From NCBI GenBank assembly GCA_017556565.1, contig JAFYMQ010000203.1:1-6816 (forward strand): a DNA stretch of 6,816 nt, in the 5' to 3' direction. The DNA comes from Clostridia bacterium. Lineage in GTDB: Bacteria; Bacillota; Clostridia; Oscillospirales; Butyricicoccaceae. The translations under genes were made by a program, and so were the position numbers. The notes under the pieces were generated by a model that made no database searches, was not told the DNA's origin, and worked only from the letters and a program-made list of their open reading frames with translations. Positions 1-5,839 of this stretch are shown in pieces. Each line of letters opens with the position of its first letter. The stretch's first letter is position 1.

Positions 1-393
1 CAGGATCCCGACAGCGGCGCATACCCACACGAACACCAGCAGCGCCGTGGCGGTAACAGGTGAGACGGGCATCACGGCGGCCAGAAGAATAGGCGTGTAC
101 GTACCGGCGATCAGCAGGTATATAACGCAGTGGTCTGCGATGCGCATGAGCTTTTTGAGCCTGCCGGGATTGAGCGCGTGATATACAGAGGACACGGCAT
201 ACACCGCAGCCATGGATATTCCGTAGATCAGACAGCCTGCCGTTACGTGAGGCTTGTCGAGATTGAGTGAGCGGTAGGTGGCGGTATAAAGTGAAAACAG
301 GGCAAAAATAAATCCCGCAAGATGAGAGAGGGTATTGGCTCTCTCTTCGCCCTCGGTGTAGCGGGGGAGGGTCATTTGACTGAGTTTGTTCAT
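1..393 (-). CDS. Hemolysin III / PAQR-family membrane protein (5' part, cut by left edge)
   Basis: Reading leftward from the ATG at 393-391 gives an open frame of 131 codons that runs off the window. The product is a polytopic membrane protein of the hemolysin III (TrhA/YqfA, PAQR-like) family. Seen: an N-terminal motif E-x-x-N-x-x-S-H (EERANTLSH, residues 16-24), a Ser-x3-His motif (SSVYH, 68-72), and the block R-I-A-D-H (84-88) followed by AGTYTP (96-101). Hydrophobic segments lie near residues 22-42, 50-70, 84-105 and 112-131. In the wider family, the Ser-x3-His histidine and a later HxxxH motif form a metal site; the latter would be beyond the edge. Bacterial members usually have about 210-220 residues, so roughly 60% is present. 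GGAG (complement of 403-406) sits nine bases before the start. The family name reflects an old haemolysis assay; its role is more likely in membrane lipid homeostasis, which is known only for some relatives. Confidence 0.9.
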   Translation of the reverse strand, partial: MNKLSQMTLPRYTEGEERANTLSHLAGFIFALFSLYTATYRSLNLDKPHVTAGCLIYGISMAAVYAVSSVYHALNPGRLKKLMRIADHCVIYLLIAGTYTPILLAAVMPVSPVTATALLVFVWVCAAVGIL

Positions 394-439
394 ATTTGTC
401 AGCTCCGGAAAAATACTGGCAAATGCATTTGCTGCTTTG

Positions 440-468
440 AGTATATGGCGGCAGGGGTGGATAATCAA
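440..468 (-). promoter_or_regulatory. Putative sigma-A type promoter for the hemolysin III gene
   Basis: On the minus strand TTGATT (468-463) and TATACT (445-440) are separated by exactly 17 bases, matching the vegetative consensus at 4/6 and 5/6 positions. Transcription would begin near 433, giving a leader of about 40 bases before the ATG at 393. Confidence 0.55.
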
Positions 469-490
469 CCTACTGTTGCATCTCTGTTTT

Positions 491-557
491 CTACCCTCAA
501 AAAACCTGCGGTAGAGCGACGTTTTTCGCACTCTACCGGCAGTAGAATGGTCGGTAG
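491..557. repeat. Alternating ctacc/ggtag inverted repeats in the divergent region
   Basis: Four short arms alternate in orientation: ctacc at 491-495, ggtag at 510-514, ctacc at 533-537 and ggtag at 553-557. The central pair makes the best hairpin: 509-516 pairs with 531-538 (8 bp), extended by 517-519 with 526-528 across a two-base bulge, leaving a six-base loop. On the minus strand this hairpin is followed, after CAGG, by six T (504-499), so it resembles an intrinsic terminator or attenuator facing the hemolysin III gene. GTAGAAT is also directly repeated at 542-548 and 554-560. The arms could instead be binding sites for a regulator. Which role is right cannot be told from sequence alone. 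Confidence 0.5.
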
Positions 558-606
558 AATCCTTGAGTATCAATGGGTTTAAAAGAAATAATTTACAAAA
601 ATCCAA

Positions 607-635
607 TTGTATTTGCATAAATGCTGTGATATAAT
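607..635 (+). promoter_or_regulatory. Strong extended -10 promoter for the XRE-family gene
   Basis: TTGTAT (607-612) and a perfect TATAAT (630-635) are 17 bases apart, and TGA at 627-629 makes an extended -10 element. The start point would fall near 642, about 26 bases before the ATG at 668. Confidence 0.8.
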
Positions 636-667
636 GGCACAGTCAAAATAACGTCAGGAGACAAAAT

Positions 668-1267
668 ATGCCCAACGAACTCAAAGCCATAATTGCCAAA
701 AACATCGCCGCGCTCCGTACCGGAGCGGGCATGACACAGATAGATCTGGCAGAAAAACTCAACTACTCGGACAAGGCCGTTTCCAAGTGGGAGCGGGGCG
801 AGAGCATACCCGACGTGCTGGTGCTCAAGCAGATCGCCGATATGTTTCAGGTGACGGTCGACTACCTGCTTGAGGAGGAACACGCGCCCGCAGTCACCTC
901 GTCGCTCAAGGATAAGATCCGCCGTCACAACCGCGGCTTTATCACCGCTATCAGCATCCTGCTTGTGTGGCTGCTGGCTACCTTTATCTTTATGATAGTG
1001 GATACTCTGGGTATCGAAAACAGCATTTGGTTCATCTTTATCTATGCCGTGCCCTCCACCTTTGTGGTATGGCTGGTGTTCAACTCAATATGGTTTGACC
1101 GCCGCCGCAACTTTATGATAGTCTCGCTGCTTATATGGAGCGTGCTTGCTTCTGCATACCTGACGCTGTTGCCCTTTGAGCTCAACGTGTGGCTGCTTTT
1201 TGTGGTGGGCGTCCCCGGTCAGCTGATCATTGTCCTTTGGTCACGCCTCAAGAAAAACCGCACGTAA
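668..1267 (+). CDS. XRE-family HTH regulator with four C-terminal membrane helices
   Basis: The 199-residue product has an N-terminal Cro/C1-type helix-turn-helix domain (about residues 7-67). Its recognition region is YSDKAVSKWERG (33-44), followed by the usual IPDVLVLKQIADMFQVTVDYLL segment. After a charged linker (about 70-90) come four hydrophobic stretches near 91-112, 119-140, 147-168 and 172-193, ending in a basic tail. The arrangement indicates a DNA-binding domain tethered to the inner face of the membrane. Such proteins are common in Firmicutes, but their signals are mostly unknown; sensing of membrane state or of a hydrophobic compound is an inference. AGGAG at 656-660, seven bases upstream, supports the start. 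The gene stands alone, with its own promoter before it and a terminator after it, and is divergent from the hemolysin III gene, which it may control together with itself. Confidence 0.88.
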   Translation: MPNELKAIIAKNIAALRTGAGMTQIDLAEKLNYSDKAVSKWERGESIPDVLVLKQIADMFQVTVDYLLEEEHAPAVTSSLKDKIRRHNRGFITAISILLVWLLATFIFMIVDTLGIENSIWFIFIYAVPSTFVVWLVFNSIWFDRRRNFMIVSLLIWSVLASAYLTLLPFELNVWLLFVVGVPGQLIIVLWSRLKKNRT

Positions 1268-1293
1268 TCCAAAACGTACCCAAAAAACATCCG

Positions 1294-1328
1294 ACCCGCA
1301 CAGCATTTGCTCTGCGGGTTTTTTATTT
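1294..1328 (+). terminator. Intrinsic terminator after the XRE-family gene, possibly bidirectional
   Basis: ACCCGCA (1294-1300) pairs with TGCGGGT (1313-1319). The stem continues as AGC/GCT (1302-1304 with 1309-1311) after one C-C mismatch, with a four-base loop. A T-rich tract runs from 1319 to 1328. On the other strand the hairpin is followed by CGGATG and then six T (1288-1283), so it may also end the convergent gene at 1323-1604, whose stop codon lies inside the T tract. Confidence 0.88.
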
Positions 1329-1604
1329 TGCCGTGTATCCGGCGCTGTTTTCAAATTGCCGCAGCCTTTCTTCCAGCGCCTGCAGCCGCAGTGTCAGCTC
1401 ATCGGCGGAGGGGCTCGGAGCACTTGACTGCAGCGCCTGCTCCTGGGTGGCGTTGCTTGACAGTATCTGACCTATCAAAAACAGCATATTACCCAGCGCA
1501 TTCTGCTCGTCGGCGCTCAGGTTTCCGATCAGAACAAAACCTATGACGGTAGCCAGACCGGTCATAGCCTCGGCGGGCAGATGGAGCAGACTTTTGAGCC
1601 ACAT
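1323..1604 (-). CDS. Small hypothetical protein with one hydrophobic segment and a C-terminal coiled coil
   Basis: This 93-residue product is not assigned to a named function. It begins with an amphipathic stretch (MWLKSLLHLPAEAMTG), then a hydrophobic segment (about residues 15-30), a helix around SADEQNALGNMLFLIGQIL (30-48), a Ser/Pro/Gln-rich linker (50-67), and a leucine heptad-like helix (about 68-85). The pattern resembles small conserved proteins found in Clostridia that I cannot name with confidence. An exceptionally good ribosome binding site (AAAGGAG within the complement of 1610-1619) precedes the ATG, which supports a real gene rather than a chance frame. The gene is convergent with the XRE-family gene, shares its terminator region, and is divergent from the Mini-III gene. 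I saw no clear promoter for it. Membrane association or self-assembly through the coiled coil is an inference. Confidence 0.75.
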   Translation of the reverse strand: MWLKSLLHLPAEAMTGLATVIGFVLIGNLSADEQNALGNMLFLIGQILSSNATQEQALQSSAPSPSADELTLRLQALEERLRQFENSAGYTAK

Positions 1605-1678
1605 GTTATCCTCTCCTTTGCTTATGCTTCAAAACCGCCGCGACAGACAAAAAAGTGCGTGATACCGTACTTTTCGCC

Positions 1679-1707
1679 TTTTCAAAAGTCTGCGGATATG
1701 ATACAAT
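1679..1707 (+). promoter_or_regulatory. Putative promoter of the Mini-III / rsuA pair
   Basis: TTTTCA (1679-1684, 4/6 to consensus) and TACAAT (1702-1707, 5/6) are separated by 17 bases. The start point would fall near 1714, about 20 bases before the chosen ATG at 1734. The -35 box lies within a short palindrome (CTTTT-C-AAAAG, 1678-1688) and the -10 box within a larger one (1701-1723). Confidence 0.55.
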
Positions 1708-1723
1708 ATACTTTATATTGTAT
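1701..1723. promoter_or_regulatory. Perfect 23-base palindrome over the Mini-III promoter (operator candidate)
   Basis: ATACAATATA (1701-1710) and TATATTGTAT (1714-1723) are exact inverted copies around the three-base spacer CTT. The left arm contains the proposed -10 box and the right arm covers the predicted start point, immediately before the GGGA ribosome binding site at 1724-1727. This position and dyad symmetry fit the binding site of a dimeric repressor. If transcription starts upstream of the left arm it could also fold as an AU-rich leader hairpin. Confidence 0.5.
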
Positions 1724-1733
1724 GGGATCGGTG

Positions 1734-2162
1734 ATGGATATGAACGTATCTGCAAGAATAATATATACAGAGGCGCAGGTCAGGGAGATGCCCGTGCTGG
1801 CGCTGGCGCATATCGGAGACGGCGTCTATGAACTGCTGGCCCGGATGAAAGCCGTGCGGGAGGGCAGCGCTCAGGTCAACGTGCTGCACAGGCGCACCGT
1901 GCTCATGGTCAGCGCCGAGGCTCAGGCAAAAGCCGCAAGACTGATCCGTGACACGCTGAGTGACGAGGAGTTTGCCGTTTTCCGCCGCGGCAGAAACGCC
2001 AAGCCCAACCACGCGCCTCCCCACAAGACCGCAGGGGACACCTACCCCATGGCGACCGCGCTGGAGGCTCTGTTCGGCTATCTCTACCTGCTTGGCAGAG
2101 ACGAGCGGGTCAGTCAGCTGTGGGAACTGTGTGAAAAAAGCTTTGAGGAGCAGGCAAAATGA
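1734..2162 (+). CDS. mrnC: Mini-III ribonuclease (RNase III-like domain without dsRBD)
   Basis: The 142-residue product is a Mini-III RNase, a dimeric double-strand-specific endonuclease that in Bacillus matures 23S rRNA ends. Seen: the RNase III signature as LALAHIGDGVYELLAR (residues 22-37), with the expected catalytic Asp29 and Glu33. Next come VNVLHRRTVLMVSAEAQAKA (48-67) and the RRGRNAK block (84-90). Finally ALEALFGYLYLLG (109-121) carries the second acidic residue, Glu111. There is no double-stranded RNA-binding domain, as expected for the family (about 130-145 residues). The frame is open back to 1581, but the upstream part does not resemble the family. ATG 1734 was chosen because GGGA lies at 1724-1727; ATG 1740 is an alternative. 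The stop overlaps the next start (ATGA), implying translational coupling with rsuA. The common cysS neighbour is not seen. Confidence 0.93.
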   Translation: MDMNVSARIIYTEAQVREMPVLALAHIGDGVYELLARMKAVREGSAQVNVLHRRTVLMVSAEAQAKAARLIRDTLSDEEFAVFRRGRNAKPNHAPPHKTAGDTYPMATALEALFGYLYLLGRDERVSQLWELCEKSFEEQAK

Positions 2163-2860
2163 AAGAGCGTCTTGACAAGATCATATCCTCCCGCTGCCTG
2201 CTGACCCGTACCGAGGCGGCAAAGGTCATCCGCCGCGGCAGAGTCAGCATTGACGGTCAGGTGTGTACAAAGCCCGAGACCAAAGCAGATGCCGACGTGC
2301 AGTCTGTTACGTTTGACGGTGAGGCAATTCGCAACACCTCATACCTGTATATTATGATGAACAAGCCCGCAGGTGTGCTGTCCGCCACCGAGGATAAAAA
2401 CTGCGAAACTGTCATAGACCTGCTGCCCGAGGAATACACACGCAGAGGACTGGGTGTTGTGGGCAGACTGGACAAGGATGCTACAGGTCTGCTGCTTCTG
2501 ACCGACGACGGACAGCTCAATCACCGCCTGACCTCACCCAAAAGCCACGCACCCAAGCTCTATCACGTGGTAGCCGACGGTATGCCCAAGCCTGCCGACG
2601 TAGATACCTTTGCTCTGGGGATGGATCTGGGCGATTTTGTCACAAAAAGCGCCCGTCTTACCATCTGCGACGGCTACTCGCTGGTCGAGATAAGCGAGGG
2701 CAAGTTTCATCAGGTCAAGCGCATGTTCAACAAGATCGGGCTGAACGTTGTTTCCCTCAAGCGCCTCAAAATCGCATCTCTGAGCCTGCCCCCCGATCTG
2801 GCGGAGGGAGAATACAGACTTCTGACCGACAAAGAGGTAGAAAAGCTTTGTGCATTTTGA
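2159..2860 (+). CDS. rsuA: 16S rRNA pseudouridine synthase, RsuA family
   Basis: The 233-residue product belongs to the RsuA/RluB/E/F family of pseudouridine synthases. These convert specific rRNA uridines to pseudouridine; RsuA itself acts on U516 of 16S rRNA. An S4 RNA-binding domain covers about residues 1-57 (MKERLDKIISSRCLLTRTEA, then RRGRVSIDGQV). The catalytic domain shows NKPAGVLSATED (68-79), the active-site motif GRLDKDATGLLLLTDDG (102-118) with catalytic Asp105, KLYHV (133-137) and EGKFHQVKRMF (180-190). Length and motif order are normal. GAGGAG (2145-2150), eight bases before the ATG and inside the Mini-III gene, sets the start. The pair is probably cotranscribed and links rRNA end processing with rRNA modification. 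I favour RsuA over RluB because of the short length and the SATED motif. Substrate site is inferred, not proven. Confidence 0.92.
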   Translation: MKERLDKIISSRCLLTRTEAAKVIRRGRVSIDGQVCTKPETKADADVQSVTFDGEAIRNTSYLYIMMNKPAGVLSATEDKNCETVIDLLPEEYTRRGLGVVGRLDKDATGLLLLTDDGQLNHRLTSPKSHAPKLYHVVADGMPKPADVDTFALGMDLGDFVTKSARLTICDGYSLVEISEGKFHQVKRMFNKIGLNVVSLKRLKIASLSLPPDLAEGEYRLLTDKEVEKLCAF

Positions 2861-2902
2861 CGGACATGTCAAAAAGTTAACAAAAAAACGGGCAGAAAAT
2901 TG

Positions 2903-2931
2903 TTGAAAAAAGAAAAAGTTTGAGTTATTAT
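2903..2931 (+). promoter_or_regulatory. Promoter of the regulator-ftsEX operon
   Basis: TTGAAA (2903-2908) and TATTAT (2926-2931) are separated by 17 bases within an AT-rich stretch unlike the flanking coding DNA. The start point would be near 2938, giving a leader of about 45 bases before the ATG at 2983. There is no convincing terminator after rsuA, so read-through from the upstream pair is possible. Confidence 0.65.
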
Positions 2932-2982
2932 ATACATATTAGACACCCAATATTTATACAAAATGTACAAAGGGAGATTAAA

Positions 2983-4065
2983 ATGGTAGCAAGATTACTT
3001 CAGGGTATCCTTTTGGAGCTGAAAGACAAGGTACCGTTTATACTCGGGGTTGTGGACGCGGACGGAAACGTCATTTCCTGCACAGAACTCAAATACATCG
3101 GTGAAAAGGTTTCTGCCACCACCGATTTTTTTGCGTCGGGAGCAGAGGACGGACGACTGGACAGCTACACATTCTGCCGTCTCAAAGGCTTTGACAGCAG
3201 CGACTATGCCGTTTTTGCCAGCGAGAGCAGCGACGCCGCCGAGACTATATGCAAGGTCACTGCAGTGGCAATAACCAACAGCAAGTCCCTCTATGACGAA
3301 AAGCACGACAAGAGCGCATTCGTCAAGCGTATAATACTGGACAACATCCTGCCCGGCGATATCTATATCAAATCCCGCGAGATGAACTTTACCGGTGCTC
3401 AGCTGAGAGCCGTATATCTGGTAAGCTTCACCCCCGGCAGAGATATGGAAGTAACCGAGCTTTTGCAGAGTATATTCACCGACAAACAGAACGATTTTGT
3501 CATCACCATCAACGAGCGCGAGGTATCGGTGGTCAAGAGCTTTGAGTCTGTTGACAATGACGAGGTCATCAAGATAGGCAAAAAGATCGACAAAGCCCTC
3601 AAGTCTCTTATGGAAGGCTGCTACGTAGTAGGTATCGGCTCGGTCACAAGCCAGCTCAAGGATCTTGCACGCTCCTTCAAAGAGGCTCAGATCTCGGTCG
3701 AGATCGGCAAAGTGTTTGACGAAGAGGTCACTCTGCTCAACTTTGAGAGCCTGGGTATCGGCAGACTTATCTATCAGCTGCCCACCACCCTGTGCGAAAT
3801 GTTCCTGTCCGAAGTCTTCAAAAAAGGCAGCATAGAATCTCTGGACGAGGAAACACTGTTTACCATCTACAAGTTCTTTGAAAACAACCTTAACGTTTCG
3901 GTCACGGCACGCAAGCTGTTCGTACACAGAAACACCCTTGTCTACCGTCTTGAGAAGATCAAAAAACTCACCGGTCTTGACCTGCGCGAGTTTGACAACG
4001 CCATCGTGCTCAAGGTAGCGCTGATGGTCAAGAAGTATCTCAAGTCAAAAGACCGCTATATCTGA
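2983..4065 (+). CDS. CdaR/PucR-type transcriptional regulator
   Basis: The 360-residue product ends in a PucR-type helix-turn-helix domain. FFENNLNVSVTARKLFVHRN (residues 298-317) is followed by TLVYRLEKIKKLTGLDL, the typical end of CdaR/PucR regulators. The middle (about 135-265) has the alternating strand-helix pattern of the degenerate GGDEF-like domain of this class, for example VGIGSVTSQLKDLARSFKEA (216-235). The N-terminal 100 residues, with LGVVDADGNVISC (21-33), resemble a small ligand-sensing fold of the sugar-diacid-recognition type, but the ligand cannot be read. No signal peptide or membrane helix is present. AGGGAG (2971-2976), six bases before ATG 2983, sets the start; an in-frame TTG at 2920 lacks such a site and overlaps the promoter. 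Only 15 bases separate its stop from ftsE, so cotranscription and control of the ftsEX module or of itself are inferred. Confidence 0.87.
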   Translation: MVARLLQGILLELKDKVPFILGVVDADGNVISCTELKYIGEKVSATTDFFASGAEDGRLDSYTFCRLKGFDSSDYAVFASESSDAAETICKVTAVAITNSKSLYDEKHDKSAFVKRIILDNILPGDIYIKSREMNFTGAQLRAVYLVSFTPGRDMEVTELLQSIFTDKQNDFVITINEREVSVVKSFESVDNDEVIKIGKKIDKALKSLMEGCYVVGIGSVTSQLKDLARSFKEAQISVEIGKVFDEEVTLLNFESLGIGRLIYQLPTTLCEMFLSEVFKKGSIESLDEETLFTIYKFFENNLNVSVTARKLFVHRNTLVYRLEKIKKLTGLDLREFDNAIVLKVALMVKKYLKSKDRYI

Positions 4066-4080
4066 TATTGAGGACTATTG

Positions 4081-4785
4081 ATGATCAAGTTTCAGAATGT
4101 ATGCAAAACTTACGAAAACGGCGTGGAAGCCCTCAAAGACGTAAGCTTTACCATAGCTGACGGCGAGTTTGTATTTGTGGTCGGCCCCTCGGGCAGCGGC
4201 AAATCCACACTGGTCAAGCTGCTTTGCGCCGAGCTCAAGCCTACAGACGGTGAGGTCACCGTAGGTGAGTACGACATCGGCACGATGCCCCGCAGACACG
4301 TGCCCTATCTCAGACGTGAGATCGGCGTGGTTTTTCAGGATTTCCGCCTGATAGCCGACAGGACCGTCTATGAGAATGTGGCATTCGTCATGCGCGCCGT
4401 AGGTGCATCCACCCGCAGTATACGCAAGCGCGTACCTTATGTGCTTGAGCTTGTTGGCATCGATCACAAAGCCGACCGTATGCCCGACGAGCTTTCGGGC
4501 GGTGAGCAGCAGAGAGTGGCTGTTGCCCGTGCGCTGGTCAACAACCCCGATTTTATTCTTGCCGACGAGCCTACAGGCAACCTTGACCCCATGCGTTCGC
4601 TGGAGCTTATGACCCTGCTCAGCGAGATCAATGCCCGCGGCACTACCGTTGTGGTGGTCACCCATGCACATGAGATAGTCAACGCTTTCAAAAAGCGTGT
4701 TATCACTCTGGAAGACGGCGTAGTGGTCAGCGACCGCCGCGGCGGCTACTTCGGACCGGGGAGGATAAGACATGAACAAGAATAA
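4081..4785 (+). CDS. ftsE: Cell division ATP-binding protein FtsE
   Basis: The 234-residue product is the ATPase of the FtsEX complex, which uses ATP to drive shape changes in FtsX that activate peptidoglycan hydrolases outside the cell. Seen: Walker [10 protein letters not shown] (35-43), Q-loop Gln86 in VVFQDFRL, the ABC signature LSGGEQQR (138-145), Walker B FILADEP with catalytic Glu163, the D-loop GNLDP (166-170), and H-loop His195 in VVTHAHE. QDFRL and the 220-235 residue length are typical of FtsE rather than of general lipoprotein-export ATPases. GAGGA (4070-4074) lies six bases before ATG 4081; a TTG just before it is too close to that site. The gene follows the regulator by 15 bases and overlaps ftsX by 14, which indicates coupled translation. 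All catalytic residues are intact. Confidence 0.97.
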   Translation: MIKFQNVCKTYENGVEALKDVSFTIADGEFVFVVGPSGSGKSTLVKLLCAELKPTDGEVTVGEYDIGTMPRRHVPYLRREIGVVFQDFRLIADRTVYENVAFVMRAVGASTRSIRKRVPYVLELVGIDHKADRMPDELSGGEQQRVAVARALVNNPDFILADEPTGNLDPMRSLELMTLLSEINARGTTVVVVTHAHEIVNAFKKRVITLEDGVVVSDRRGGYFGPGRIRHEQE

Positions 4786-5677
4786 AAGCTCTGTTTTCTC
4801 CCACCTTATTTACTTCATCAAAGAAGGTTTCAGCGGTGTATTCTTCCACGGCTTTATGAGCGTGGCGGCTATTACCGTTATTGCAGCCTGTCTGCTGGTC
4901 ACAACCACCTTTTTGCTTGTGGCATATAACATCGATATGCAGATCGAGGATCTGCAGAGCAGCAACGAGATAGTGGTATATATCGACGAGACTCTTACCC
5001 GTGAGCAGGCTATGGCGCTCAAGAGCGGCATAACCGCTCTCGACAACGTTGCGGACGCCATATTCGTCACCCGCGAGGAGTTCTTTGAGAACTTTCTGGA
5101 CAGTCTTGGCGAAGATACCTACGTGCTGGACGAACTGCGTGAGGATAATCCCATGCGCGACAGCTTCAGAGTCGTTATGGAGGACGTTGCACTGCACGCC
5201 GAAACACTCAAAGCTCTCACCGAGCTGCAGGGCATAGCCGACTCCAACAGTGACGTTGAACTGTCCGAGCGTCTGGTGCAGCTGCGCAGCGTGGTCAATA
5301 CCGTCTCGCTGACCTTGCTGGTGCTGCTTGGCACAGTATCCCTGTTCGTCATATCCAACACGGTCAAGCTTGCCCTCCACGCGAGAGCCGAGGAGATCGG
5401 CGTCATGAAGATGGTAGGCGCAACCAACAGCTTTATCCGCGCACCCTTTGTTGTAGAGGGTATAATCCTCGGTGTGGCAGCATCGGTATTCGTATTTGCC
5501 GCACAGTGGCTGGTATACAATTATCTTGGTGCACAGCTTTCTCAGGGTCTGCCCATACTTACCATGGTGCCCTTTGAGGAGTTCAGATACCGTCTTGCGA
5601 TCATTCTCTTTGCCGCAGGCGTGGTTTTGGGAATGAGCGGCAGCGTTCTTACAATAAAACGATACATGAAGGTGTAA
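4772..5677 (+). CDS. ftsX: Cell division membrane protein FtsX
   Basis: The 301-residue product is the membrane partner of FtsE. Four hydrophobic helices lie near residues 30-52, 176-197, 223-250 and 275-296. A large extracytoplasmic loop lies between the first and second (about 53-172). The loop includes NEIVVYIDE (65-73) and REDNPMRDSF (123-132), both typical of FtsX. The cytoplasmic segment EEIGVMKMVGATNSFIRAPF (207-226) matches the conserved FtsX/MacB region thought to contact the ATPase. The large loop is the part that, in studied relatives, binds the coiled-coil hydrolase. A very strong ribosome binding site, GGGGAGG (4758-4764), lies within the end of ftsE. No frameshift or truncation is seen. 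The hydrolase encoded at 5840 is the obvious candidate partner. Confidence 0.96.
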   Translation: MNKNKSSVFSHLIYFIKEGFSGVFFHGFMSVAAITVIAACLLVTTTFLLVAYNIDMQIEDLQSSNEIVVYIDETLTREQAMALKSGITALDNVADAIFVTREEFFENFLDSLGEDTYVLDELREDNPMRDSFRVVMEDVALHAETLKALTELQGIADSNSDVELSERLVQLRSVVNTVSLTLLVLLGTVSLFVISNTVKLALHARAEEIGVMKMVGATNSFIRAPFVVEGIILGVAASVFVFAAQWLVYNYLGAQLSQGLPILTMVPFEEFRYRLAIILFAAGVVLGMSGSVLTIKRYMKV

Positions 5678-5683
5678 AATATT

Positions 5684-5791
5684 ATGGCAAACAACAAAAA
5701 GAACAGAACACAGAAAATGGCAGCAGCTATGGCTGTTATCCTGGCAGTCCTTATGCTGGGCTCTGTTGTGGTAGGTATATTCCTTTATTGA
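5684..5791 (+). CDS. 35-residue single-pass membrane peptide between ftsX and the hydrolase gene
   Basis: A short frame of 35 codons starts at ATG 5684, six bases after the ftsX stop. The first 11 residues (MANNKKNRTQK) are polar and basic. The rest is one hydrophobic helix (about residues 12-34) ending in Phe-Leu-Tyr. By the positive-inside rule the N-terminus should stay in the cytoplasm. AAGGTG (5669-5674), inside the end of ftsX, lies nine bases before the ATG. It resembles in layout the very short DUF4044-like proteins of Firmicutes (basic start plus one helix), but I cannot assign it firmly. Its place within the ftsEX-hydrolase operon suggests a role at the FtsX complex or in hydrolase regulation; this is inference. 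The alternative is a translated leader with no stable product. Confidence 0.7.
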   Translation: MANNKKNRTQKMAAAMAVILAVLMLGSVVVGIFLY

Positions 5792-5839
5792 TAACGTACA
5801 GATTTTGGACGTTTTTCGGCAGACAGAAGGAGAAATATA

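Noticed and set aside
322..582. Plus-strand frame of 86 codons across the hemolysin III start and divergent region
   Set aside because: It is antisense to the conserved N-terminal motif of the hemolysin III gene, runs through its promoter and repeats, and has low-complexity mixed composition.
593..928. Minus-strand frame of 111 codons opposite the XRE-family HTH domain
   Set aside because: The plus-strand frame has an excellent promoter, ribosome binding site and clear HTH motif; the antisense frame has no support.
1581..1733. Extended N-terminus for the Mini-III gene
   Set aside because: The extra 51 residues overlap the start of the divergent small gene and the promoter palindrome, lack a ribosome binding site, and do not resemble the family.
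2855..2874. Hairpin TTTTGAC / GTCAAAA at the end of rsuA as a terminator
   Set aside because: The 7-bp stem is AT-rich and is followed by AGTTAACAAAA rather than a T run, so it should not terminate plus-strand transcription; on the minus strand there is no gene to terminate.
2995..3927. Minus-strand open frame of 310 codons opposite the CdaR/PucR-type regulator
   Set aside because: The plus-strand gene has a promoter, ribosome binding site and recognisable domain. The antisense translation shows no motif and matches the same codon-bias effect.
4075..4779. Minus-strand open frame of 234 codons opposite ftsE
   Set aside because: It is nearly coextensive with ftsE, whose Walker and signature motifs are all intact; the antisense frame shows no family motif.
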